From Alphaproteobacteria bacterium (GTDB taxonomy: Bacteria > Pseudomonadota > Alphaproteobacteria > Caulobacterales > Parvularculaceae): a stretch of DNA of 64,000 nucleotides. Below are positions 57,118 to 64,000 of the stretch, in pieces. The stretch lies in contig JAUIMC010000005.1 of NCBI GenBank assembly GCA_030433215.1, forward strand, positions 62,001 through 126,000, read 5' to 3'. The position numbers were made by a program, and so were the translations under genes. The notes under the pieces are model-generated. The model was not told the origin of the DNA. It was given only the letters and a program-made list of their open reading frames with translations, and searched no databases. How positions within the stretch are numbered: position 1 is the stretch's first letter; each line of letters opens with the position of its first letter.

Positions 57118-57722
57118 GATTTGCGTTTCACCGTTTCAATGATCACCGGATTGACGAGGATCTGCGCCTCGAAGCCGTCGCCCTCGCGCGCCGCGCTTTC
57201 ATGAATGGCGCGCACGGCGTCCATGCCGCGCACGACCCGTCCGAACGCGGCAAAGCCCTGCCCGTCGGGATTGCGCGCGCCGCCGAAATCGAGCGACGGG
57301 TTCGCGCCCACATTGATGAAAAATTCCGAGTTCGCCGTTCCCGGCTCCAGCCGCGCCATGGAAATGACGCCATCCTCATGGGAAAGGCCGCTCATTTGCG
57401 TCGTCTCATGCACGATGGACGGAAAGGGCGCTTCATAATCCGGGTCCATGCCGTCTTCCCAGGGGGTCCAGAGCCCGCCCTGAATGGCGGAGACCAGAGG
57501 ATCGTTGCCGGGCCGGACGACGCGGTAGAAATGAGCGCCGTCAAAGGCGCCCGCGTCGACATAGCGAAGGAAATTCGCAACCGTCAGCGGCGCAGCCTCG
57601 GGATAAAGCTCCAGCGTGATCGCGCCTTCCGGCGTCTCCATGACGACGCGCGGATTTTCAGGCGCGCCCTCAGCGCAGGCGGCCAGCGAAAGACAGGCAA
57701 GAATGAAAAGCAAAGGCTTCAT
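57114..57722 (-). CDS. cyclophilin-type peptidyl-prolyl isomerase, lipoprotein
   Basis: 202 aa. Lipobox SLAAC (Cys16) puts it in the envelope. Cyclophilin body: VVMETPEGAITLELYPEAAP, FYRVVRPG, SMARLEPGTANSEFFINVG (catalytic-region segment) and FAAFGRVVRGMDAVRAIH. It would help fold periplasmic proteins. Cotranscribed with DUF6438, thioesterase and glyS. Confidence 0.93.
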   Translation of the reverse strand: MKPLLFILACLSLAACAEGAPENPRVVMETPEGAITLELYPEAAPLTVANFLRYVDAGAFDGAHFYRVVRPGNDPLVSAIQGGLWTPWEDGMDPDYEAPFPSIVHETTQMSGLSHEDGVISMARLEPGTANSEFFINVGANPSLDFGGARNPDGQGFAAFGRVVRGMDAVRAIHESAAREGDGFEAQILVNPVIIETVKRKS

Positions 57723-57751
57723 CTAAGGAGTCCTTAAAGGCAACGCCCGCC

Positions 57752-58075
57752 TTACGAAAGGTCCACGGGCGTGAAGGGAGAAAACATCTGCCCGGCCTCG
57801 GCGAGATCGCCGATCGTCACATAATCGCAGACATCCGCATAGGCTTTCCACATCTCAAGCACAGCCGGATTCTCATGGGCGGCGTCGATGGCCTCGCGGG
57901 ATTTCCACGAAAAGACCTCCACGAATGTTCCATCGCCGGCGCGCCCGCAAAGCGAGGGCCCGTCGCCCACAAGGCCTTCCGCACGCAGGGTCGGCAGGTG
58001 CGTTTTCATGAGCGCCAGCAGTTCGGCGTCTTTTCCCGGCTTCGGCCGGTAACAGGCAATCACCATCACGCTCAT
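57752..58075 (-). CDS. small dimeric alpha-beta-barrel (ABM-like) protein
   Basis: 107 aa, ferredoxin-like fold suggested by VMVIACYRPKPGKDAELLAL, FVEVFSWKSREAIDAAHENP and the final FTPVDLS. It resembles antibiotic-biosynthesis-monooxygenase/EthD-like proteins, but the substrate is unknown. It lies 15 bases after mtgA in the transcript. Confidence 0.75.
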   Translation of the reverse strand: MSVMVIACYRPKPGKDAELLALMKTHLPTLRAEGLVGDGPSLCGRAGDGTFVEVFSWKSREAIDAAHENPAVLEMWKAYADVCDYVTIGDLAEAGQMFSPFTPVDLS

Positions 58076-58090
58076 TCTGGCCTCCCTTTT

Positions 58091-58837
58091 TCAGTTCAGC
58101 ACGCAGACATCCAGCCCGTCGCGGCGCACCTGGTTCATGCGGGCGCGCACCGTGCCGGCGCGTTCGCGCACATAAGGCCCCGGCGGGTCGACGCGCCATG
58201 TATGCGGGTTCGGCAACACGCTGGCGAGGAGCGCCGCCTCATAGGGGCTCAAGTCTTTCGCGCTCTTGCCGAAGCGCGCCTGCGCCGCCGCCTCCGCGCC
58301 GAAATGGCCGTCGCCCCATTCGGCGATGTTGAGATAGACCTCCATGATCCGTTTCTTCGGCCAGAAGGTCTCGATCAGCACGGTCATCCAGGCTTCGCCG
58401 CCCTTCCTGAGCCAGCCGCCGCCGTTCCAGAGGAACGCATTCTTGGCCGTCTGTTGCGAGACCGTCGACGCGCCGCGCAGGCGCCGGCCCCGTTCGGCCT
58501 CTTCAAGCGCCTTGTCGATGGCCTCGAAGTCGATGCCGTTATGAAGGCAAAAACGGGTGTCCTCCGCCGCGATGACGGCGGTGACAAGGCTCGGCGAAAT
58601 ATTTTCAAGCTTCGCCCAGGGATGAATGATGACGTCGCCGCTCATCTTGCGCTGAAGCATCAAGAGCGTGCCCGGCGGCGCGGCGACGGCGTAAAGCCCG
58701 GCCCAGATCACCGACCCGCCGATCATCACCGCAAGGCCCGCCGCCAGCGCGCCCAGCGCGAGTTTAAAACGCGAGCCCCGCGCTTTTTTCTTTTTGCGCT
58801 TCTTGCGGCTTTTTCGTTTGGGCGCGGTCAACGCCAT
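58091..58837 (-). CDS. mtgA: monofunctional biosynthetic peptidoglycan transglycosylase
   Basis: 248-aa GT51 enzyme polymerising lipid II into glycan. Very basic N terminus (KRKSRKKRKKKKARG), one membrane anchor (about 27-50), then the catalytic Glu in VIAAEDTRFCLHNGID, GASTVSQQTAKNAFLW, LIETFWPKKRIMEVYLNIAEWG and AALLASVLPNP. Normal length. A terminator separates it from the upstream DUF1761 gene, so it heads the mtgA-to-glyS transcript. Confidence 0.95.
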   Translation of the reverse strand: MALTAPKRKSRKKRKKKKARGSRFKLALGALAAGLAVMIGGSVIWAGLYAVAAPPGTLLMLQRKMSGDVIIHPWAKLENISPSLVTAVIAAEDTRFCLHNGIDFEAIDKALEEAERGRRLRGASTVSQQTAKNAFLWNGGGWLRKGGEAWMTVLIETFWPKKRIMEVYLNIAEWGDGHFGAEAAAQARFGKSAKDLSPYEAALLASVLPNPHTWRVDPPGPYVRERAGTVRARMNQVRRDGLDVCVLN

Positions 58838-58865
58838 GGGGATCCCCGACTACACGACGGCAAAG

Positions 58866-58892
58866 AAAAAGGGGCGGCGTCTGAGCCGCCCC
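58866..58892 (-). terminator. terminator after the DUF1761 gene
   Basis: 8-bp perfect stem GGGGCGGC / GCCGCCCC with a 6-base loop; read on the minus strand it is followed by TTTTTCTTTG. It lies between the DUF1761 stop and the mtgA ATG. Confidence 0.88.
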
Positions 58893-58916
58893 GTCTCCTA
58901 AAATGACGCCGCAGGC

Positions 58917-59324
58917 CTATTTTATCAAGGCGAGGACGGCGGCCGAAATCACCCAACCGACGAGCAGATGCGTGGCGTCGATCATGAACAGCGACGCGCT
59001 CGTCGTCCCGTAAATATAGCCATAGGCGGAAAAAGGCAGCGCGAAGACCAGCCACAGGACAAGGGCGGTCGTGACCGCCCCGGCGATTCCCGCCGCATTC
59101 TTCCATTTCAGGACCAGCCCGAGGCCGACCACCTGCAGGATGGTGATGACTAGTCCGATGCCGAGCATGGCCGGGCTCATGCCCTCCGCGTCCGCCTCCG
59201 ATATGCCCATGGACGCCATATACTCGTCCATGAACAGGACGCCGTACCAAAGCCACCCGACCATATAGAACGCAATTGTCGCAATCAGCACGCCGACGAG
59301 ATTCAAACCGAGAATTCTGGGCAT
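58917..59324 (-). CDS. DUF1761 membrane protein
   Basis: 135 aa, four membrane segments (about 7-27, 53-71, 79-99, 112-133). It starts MPRILGLNLVGVLIATIAFY with GWLWYGVLF, the pattern of DUF1761. Function unknown. Monocistronic: about 130 bases separate it from the upstream GFA gene and a terminator follows. Confidence 0.88.
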   Translation of the reverse strand: MPRILGLNLVGVLIATIAFYMVGWLWYGVLFMDEYMASMGISEADAEGMSPAMLGIGLVITILQVVGLGLVLKWKNAAGIAGAVTTALVLWLVFALPFSAYGYIYGTTSASLFMIDATHLLVGWVISAAVLALIK

Positions 59325-59456
59325 GGGGCCCTCCCTCTGCTGTTGTCTGTCGGGATTTTACCGCGCCGCGCATGAACCGCGCAACGCGGAAATGTCCGTG
59401 GGCCCCGGAAATCGATGCTGCGCCCGCGAATTGATCCGGGTCCGGCCTATTTAGGC

Positions 59457-59927
59457 CTACTGGGGAAAGAAGCCGAAACTGCGAAACCGCTGAACCAGCG
59501 CGTTGAAATCAGCCGGCTGCCTATCGCTTAAGATATCGTCCTCGACGAAGGTCACCCAAGGTTGGGCGCTTTGCACCCAGATATGGCCGGCGGGGCGCAC
59601 CCATGACGCATCGTCGAGCGTTCCGGCGCGCACGCTGAGAATGCCGGTTCCCGGCTTGTGACCATGAGCAATGCGCGAGCCGCACTCGCCGCAGAACCAG
59701 CCGACGCGGGCGTTGCCGGCGTCGGAGACCCATTCGATTTCTTTCGGCGCGCCGGCGCTGAACCGAAAGGAGGGCTCCGCCGCCATGATGTTGACGGCGA
59801 AGGCGCCGCCGCCGATTTTCTGACAGTTCGTACAGTGACAGACCGCTACGGTCACAGGCGCGGCGCTGATCTCGTAGCGCAGAGCGCCGCAGTGACACCC
59901 GCCCTCAAGGGGAAGCGCGACGCTCAT
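59457..59927 (-). CDS. GFA (CENP-V/Gfa) family zinc protein
   Basis: 156 aa. Zinc-ligand cysteines in GGCHCGALRYE, CHCTNCQK and CGECGSRIAHG. Members are annotated as glutathione-dependent formaldehyde-activating enzymes, but most have unproven activity. It starts 4 bases after the glyQ stop and may be cotranscribed with it. Confidence 0.92.
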   Translation of the reverse strand: MSVALPLEGGCHCGALRYEISAAPVTVAVCHCTNCQKIGGGAFAVNIMAAEPSFRFSAGAPKEIEWVSDAGNARVGWFCGECGSRIAHGHKPGTGILSVRAGTLDDASWVRPAGHIWVQSAQPWVTFVEDDILSDRQPADFNALVQRFRSFGFFPQ

Positions 59928-59931
59928 GACC

Positions 59932-60870
59932 TCAGGCTTCCGCGTAATCGACGACGCCGGCCCCTTCGCCTGCGCCTTGGGGGCTTTCTAGCCAGGCTTC
60001 GCAACAGGCCTTGGCGAGCGTCCTGACCCTCAAGATATAGGACTGCCGCTCGGTCGCGGAGATAACGCCGCGCGCGTCGAGCAGGTTGAACAGATGCGAG
60101 GCCTTGATGCACTGCTCGTAAGCCGGCAGCGGATAGGCTTTGCCGTCTTTCTTGCCGGCTTCGATAATCGCCATGCAGTTTTCCTCCGCCTCCTTGAACT
60201 GACGGAAGAGAATTTCTGTGTTGGCGAGTTCAAAATTGTAGGCCGACTGTTCGACTTCGTTCTGGTGGAAGACGTCGCCATAGGTGAAGGGCGAGCCGTC
60301 CGGCTTGGCGCCGCCATAGACGAGATCGAAGCCGTTATCGACGCCCTGCACATACATGGCGAGGCGCTCGAGCCCATAGGTGATCTCGCCCGTCACCGGC
60401 TTGCAGTCGAAGCCGCCGACCTGCTGGAAATAGGTGAACTGCGTCACTTCCATGCCGTCGCACCAGACTTCCCAGCCGAGGCCCCAGGCGCCGAGCGTCG
60501 GGCTTTCCCAGTCGTCCTCGACGAACCGGATGTCATGCACGCTGCGGTCGACGCCGATGGCGTCGAGGCTGCCGAGATAGAGCTCCTGAATGTTGTCGGG
60601 GCTCGGCTTCAGCGCCACCTGGAACTGGTAGTAATGCTGGAAGCGGTTGGGGTTCGCGCCATAGCGCCCGTCGGTCGGGCGCCGGCAGGGCTGGACGTAA
60701 GCCGCGTTCCACGGCTTCGGTCCCAACGAGCGCAGGGTCGTCGCCGGGTGAAAGGTCCCCGCGCCCATCTCCATGTCATAGGGCTGGAGGATGACGCAGC
60801 CCTGGTCGGCCCAGTAATTCTGAAGCGTCAGGATGAGGTCCTGAAAGGACTTGTTTTTGTTCTGGGCCAT
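59932..60870 (-). CDS. glyQ: glycine--tRNA ligase, alpha subunit
   Basis: 312 aa. Typical GlyQ sequence: [60 protein letters not shown] and [20 protein letters not shown]. Forms the catalytic alpha subunits of the alpha2beta2 enzyme with GlyS. The 238 bases upstream, shared with the divergent module, become AT-richer after 61020. Confidence 0.97.
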   Translation of the reverse strand: MAQNKNKSFQDLILTLQNYWADQGCVILQPYDMEMGAGTFHPATTLRSLGPKPWNAAYVQPCRRPTDGRYGANPNRFQHYYQFQVALKPSPDNIQELYLGSLDAIGVDRSVHDIRFVEDDWESPTLGAWGLGWEVWCDGMEVTQFTYFQQVGGFDCKPVTGEITYGLERLAMYVQGVDNGFDLVYGGAKPDGSPFTYGDVFHQNEVEQSAYNFELANTEILFRQFKEAEENCMAIIEAGKKDGKAYPLPAYEQCIKASHLFNLLDARGVISATERQSYILRVRTLAKACCEAWLESPQGAGEGAGVVDYAEA

Positions 60871-61108
60871 GGGTTTCCGGAGGCTGGCTTCGCGCGAGCG
60901 GCGTTTTCAGGAGGTTGCACCGGAAAACGCCGCCCCGGTCAAGCGGTCATGGACAACGCAGGCGCTGGCAAGAGGTTGATTACGCGCGCAATTAGGGCGC
61001 TGAAGCAATATTGGCCAAGGCTTCTCTGCTAAAATCACATCAATTTTCTATTGTCTACACTGTCTGTATTGCGATAGCGTGAAAATATCGGGGTGAAGAC
61101 TCTAGTCA

Positions 61109-62785
61109 GTGGGGTGCGGGGGCACGTTGGCGAAATCTAGTAAGGATGAGCTCGAGCTATCGCTCGGGTTTGACGCCACTACGGGGCGGATCAACTTTTC
61201 CATCAAACTCAGCGACATCACCAAAAAGGTCACGGGCCTTGTTCGGTATGTCGAGCGCAAGATCCTGTGGCCTTCACGCGTCAGGAACAATGCTGTGCGG
61301 GATGCGAAGAACGGGGAGCCCCCTTCCGACGCGTCGGCGCCAACCGGCTTCGAGACCGAGATCATGGCGCAGCGCGACACCGATGTGGGCATCGTCGGCG
61401 CAAACCTCTCCCGCGCCTATGGCGCCGCGCGCGACTGGATTTCCCGCTGGACCCCGCGGCGCATTTCGGTGACGGCGAACCGGGACGAAATCTCCGCCTT
61501 TATTTCCGACAAGCTCAATTACGCCCAAGCCACGCTGAAGGAACGGGTGGAAGAATATAAAGTGGCCAAGGAACGTCTTGACCGATTCAAGGACGAACAC
61601 GGGCTCGACCGCAACCCCACCGCCCATGAAAAGTGGATCGCCGGCGTAGCGCCCTTGTTTGCGCTCGGCGTCCTCGAAGTCATTCTCAATGCGAGCCTTT
61701 TGGGGAGCGTCAGCCAGGGGGGCTTTTTCGGCGGCGCGTTCTTTGCGTTCATCTTTTCGTTTTTCAACGTGGTCTGGGCCCTTTTGATCGGCCTTGTGGG
61801 CCTGCGTTACGCCTTTTTCGGCAAGGGCATGCAAAAATATGCGGCGATCGCCTTCACGCTCTTGGGCATATCGGTGGCTTTCCTGATCAACTGGTTCATC
61901 GCGCATTACCGCGAAGCCGCCGAAATGGCGCTCGCCAACGCCAATACGACCGGGGGACAATTGCAGGTCCTGGAATCGGTTCCCGTTTCGGAAGTGATCG
62001 CACGGCTCGGGTCGCCGCTCCATCTGCAATCTATCGAGCCCCTGTTCCTTTTGATTCTCGGCCTGTCGATATCGGTGTTCGCAATGTATGAAGGGGCATG
62101 GCGGCTTGTGGACCGCGTTCCCGGGTTCGCGACAAGATGGCGGGAATTCCGCTCAGCCGCCCGTCAGCGAAACGACGCTTATCGCATCATGAACCGGGCT
62201 ATCGTGAGCGTGCTCGACGCCGCTTCGGTGCAGGTCGGCCTAGCACAGGCTTTTCATAACACCGTCGAAGCGGAAATGCGCAGGGCGAAAAACTGGATTA
62301 TGTCTGTCGGCGAGCAAGCGAGCCAGCTGCAGAGCTACCTGGATGGATGGGCGACGACCTGGATCGGCAAATACCGGCGCATCAATGGCGACCGCCGACG
62401 CAGCCTGTCGCGCAAGGCGCAAAGAAAAGACACAGTCAAAGATCCGGGTCAGCCGCCAGATTATTTCCAGCAAAAGATCATTTTCGCGAACGAAATGCCG
62501 TCGAATGAAGCGACCATGAGCATGGTCGATGATGCAATCGACGATCTGAACTATAATATCGAAGCTCTCGAAGAGCTGCGTTCATGGATCGCCCAGCGCA
62601 AAGAGAAACTCAAAGACGAGATCAATTCCAAGGTCGTCAACGACGAGTTTCATTTCCTTGACGAGGACCGCCTGATCCCGGTGCTGCGCGCGTCTTTCCG
62701 CGAGAAGACCTCTTTTGAACATGTCAGACACGCGCCGGCGCCGGCGATCGCTGCCGAACGGACAGAAGGCGAGGCCTTCGCATGA
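61109..62785 (+). CDS. large membrane/coiled-coil protein of unknown function, gene 1 of a two-gene module
   Basis: 558 aa from a GTG; a TTG at 61127 with GGGGG upstream is an alternative start. Soluble N-terminal part (1-175) with a charged coiled coil (about 130-170), four membrane segments (about 178-200, 207-232, 240-262, 303-325), then a long soluble C-terminal part (330-558) with coiled-coil-like helices. No family recognised. The next gene starts inside its stop codon (ATGA), so the two products probably work together. Codon use looks like the rest of the window. Confidence 0.8.
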   Translation: MGCGGTLAKSSKDELELSLGFDATTGRINFSIKLSDITKKVTGLVRYVERKILWPSRVRNNAVRDAKNGEPPSDASAPTGFETEIMAQRDTDVGIVGANLSRAYGAARDWISRWTPRRISVTANRDEISAFISDKLNYAQATLKERVEEYKVAKERLDRFKDEHGLDRNPTAHEKWIAGVAPLFALGVLEVILNASLLGSVSQGGFFGGAFFAFIFSFFNVVWALLIGLVGLRYAFFGKGMQKYAAIAFTLLGISVAFLINWFIAHYREAAEMALANANTTGGQLQVLESVPVSEVIARLGSPLHLQSIEPLFLLILGLSISVFAMYEGAWRLVDRVPGFATRWREFRSAARQRNDAYRIMNRAIVSVLDAASVQVGLAQAFHNTVEAEMRRAKNWIMSVGEQASQLQSYLDGWATTWIGKYRRINGDRRRSLSRKAQRKDTVKDPGQPPDYFQQKIIFANEMPSNEATMSMVDDAIDDLNYNIEALEELRSWIAQRKEKLKDEINSKVVNDEFHFLDEDRLIPVLRASFREKTSFEHVRHAPAPAIAAERTEGEAFA

Positions 62786-63552
62786 TGGGATGGGTCCGAC
62801 GTCACGGCTACTGGCTCTTGATGTGGTCGTCGATGCTTGCCTTGGCGGGCTTCGTTTTTGTGGCGATATCGCTGCGCGACGAGCCAGTCGGCCCCGATAA
62901 TTGCCGTCAGGACGGCGTCATCCCAGCACACACCGTCTTCCTGATCGACCAGTCCGACCCCTTCAACGTACAAGACACGCATTGGGTGAACCAGCTTATC
63001 TCAAGCGAGTCCAGAAGCCTGCAGCGTTATGGAAAGTTTACGGTCCTGGCCATCTCGCGCGATGGCGGGCGCGAACCGCTTGAGATTTTCTCGCGTTGCT
63101 CTCCCGGCGCACCAAACGCATTCACTTTCCTTTTCCGCAACGAACGGCTGACCGAGCAGGATTGGAGCGAGAAGTTCAAACTCGACCTTGAAGAGCGCGT
63201 CGCAGATGTGATGCTGAACAAGCAAGCCAATTACTCCCCCTTGCTGGAGCATTTCGAAGCGGTCATGCGGCGCCCGGATTTCGCTCCATTTGTAGAAAAC
63301 AGGCGGCTGGTGGTGGTGACCGACCTCGTCCAGAACACGCCGCGCTGGTCGCATTACCGGAACGGCGCTGATTGGGACGACTTCGAGCGCACCCTCGATT
63401 ATTCCGCTGCGAAAAAATTCGAGAACGTCTATGTCCGAATCCATGTTGTCGAACGCCATAACGGCCCTGACCCGCAAGCGTTGCGGGAGTTCTGGCGCGT
63501 TTATTTCGAGGACATCGGAGGCGGCGAAGTTGACTATGTGATAGACTTCTAA
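62782..63552 (+). CDS. membrane-anchored vWA-like protein, gene 2 of the module
   Basis: 256 aa. One membrane anchor at about 11-30, then a periplasmic domain beginning HTVFLIDQSDPFN (about 49-61), followed by LVVVTDLVQNTP (about 173-184). The DxSD loop after a hydrophobic strand and the second Asp after a strand resemble a von Willebrand A fold with a partial metal site; this is inference from pattern. Two Cys (CRQD, CSPG) could form a disulfide. Translationally coupled to gene 1. Confidence 0.78.
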   Translation: MMGWVRRHGYWLLMWSSMLALAGFVFVAISLRDEPVGPDNCRQDGVIPAHTVFLIDQSDPFNVQDTHWVNQLISSESRSLQRYGKFTVLAISRDGGREPLEIFSRCSPGAPNAFTFLFRNERLTEQDWSEKFKLDLEERVADVMLNKQANYSPLLEHFEAVMRRPDFAPFVENRRLVVVTDLVQNTPRWSHYRNGADWDDFERTLDYSAAKKFENVYVRIHVVERHNGPDPQALREFWRVYFEDIGGGEVDYVIDF

Positions 63553-63592
63553 GCCGGATCACATCGCATCAACTTCGCTTTTCCTATGATTG

Positions 63593-64000
63593 TCAGCTCC
63601 CCGGCGCGGTTTTCTTGAAGCCGTCGAGGGCCATGACCCGCTCGTTCCAGGCATTGATGTTCGGATAATCGCCGAGGCGGATCCCCATGCCCGCCGCATA
63701 GGTGAGCCCGGCGCCTACGGCGAAATCGGCGAGGGTCGGCCCGTCGCCCACCAGCCAGACCTTGCCGTCGAGCGCGGCGTTCAAAAGGCCCGCTTCGCGC
63801 TGGAACCGGATCATCGCCGCTTCCACCGCCGCCTCATCGGGTTCGCCCATATTCAGCATCGGCTTGATCGCGCGCTCGAACTGGATCGGCTGATAGGCCG
63901 GCGTCCAGTGCGCCACATCCCAGAACAGCCACTGATTGACCAGCGCGCGCGCCTGCGGCTCGTCCGGGTAAAGAGCGTTGCCCGCCTTGCCCGCGAGATA
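63593..64000 (-). CDS. glutathione S-transferase family protein, 5' part outside window
   Basis: Only the C-terminal 135 residues are present; the frame is open to the window edge. They form the all-helical GST C-terminal domain: QARALVNQWLFWDVAHWTPA, then VWLVGDGPTLADFAVGAGL, the conserved N-capping box region, and YPNINAWNERVMAL. The thioredoxin-like glutathione-binding domain lies beyond position 64000. It converges with the two-gene module. Confidence 0.88.
   Translation of the reverse strand, partial: YLAGKAGNALYPDEPQARALVNQWLFWDVAHWTPAYQPIQFERAIKPMLNMGEPDEAAVEAAMIRFQREAGLLNAALDGKVWLVGDGPTLADFAVGAGLTYAAGMGIRLGDYPNINAWNERVMALDGFKKTAPGS

Overview
The window is one contiguous stretch of a GC-rich alphaproteobacterial chromosome. 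The main evidence is a ctrA gene (CtrA cell-cycle regulator) next to a FliJ-like gene, alphaproteobacterial LexA and CtrA type sites, a DAP-type murein pathway, an nadABC operon preceded by a NadQ-type regulator, and single-copy housekeeping genes throughout. The gene mix suggests a Caulobacterales/Parvularculales/Hyphomonadaceae-like aquatic bacterium, but I cannot fix the genus from sequence alone. No prophage, insertion sequence, CRISPR array or tRNA gene was recognised.

Layout. 1-8.5 kb: division and cell wall (dcw) cluster on the minus strand (mraZ, rsmH, ftsL, ftsI, murE, murF, mraY, murD), mostly joined by 1-4 base overlaps, with a four-copy TGGG repeat (candidate MraZ operator) in front. 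8.7-17.8 kb: FliJ-like gene, ctrA, an Ada-type DNA repair methyltransferase, a dedicated ketosynthase/acyl carrier protein pair, YajQ, RNase P RNA, a SixA-like phosphatase, a murein amidase and an EamA transporter. 17.9-31 kb: DnaJ/TerB protein, ArsR-methyltransferase fusion, mlaA-mlaC, rpsD, a VPLPA-CTERM protein, a flavin monooxygenase, a YhhQ transporter, an amidohydrolase, trmJ, icd and two tandem GIN-domain exported proteins. 31-40.9 kb: alaS, a VOC protein, recA with a readable LexA-controlled promoter, a 15-bp minisatellite in front of an AsmA-family gene, small membrane proteins, an HD phosphohydrolase and a tyrosine phosphatase. 40.9-47.1 kb: nadQ-nadA-nadB-nadC followed at once by a solitary phage-tail-sheath-like gene carrying a twin-arginine signal. 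47.1-53.5 kb: DUF2490 barrel, SleB-type hydrolase behind a perfect CtrA box, ppdK and an unknown membrane protein. 53.6-60.9 kb: minus-strand cluster bounded by glyQ and glyS, which are separated by seven unrelated genes. 61-63.6 kb: an unrecognised two-gene membrane plus vWA-like module. The window ends inside a glutathione S-transferase gene.

How it fits together. Cell-envelope growth dominates: precursor synthesis and septal synthesis (dcw), glycan polymerisation (mtgA), murein hydrolysis (amidase, SleB-type hydrolase) and outer-membrane lipid maintenance (MlaA/MlaC, AsmA). CtrA sites next to the murein hydrolase, and a near-match upstream of mraZ, suggest cell-cycle coupling. The NAD operon has a visible operator (perfect inverted repeat over the likely -10) and its own regulator upstream. 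The strongest candidates for undescribed biology are the Tat-signalled tail-sheath protein, the 61-63.6 kb pair, and the dispersed palindromic repeat that supplies the nadB start codon.
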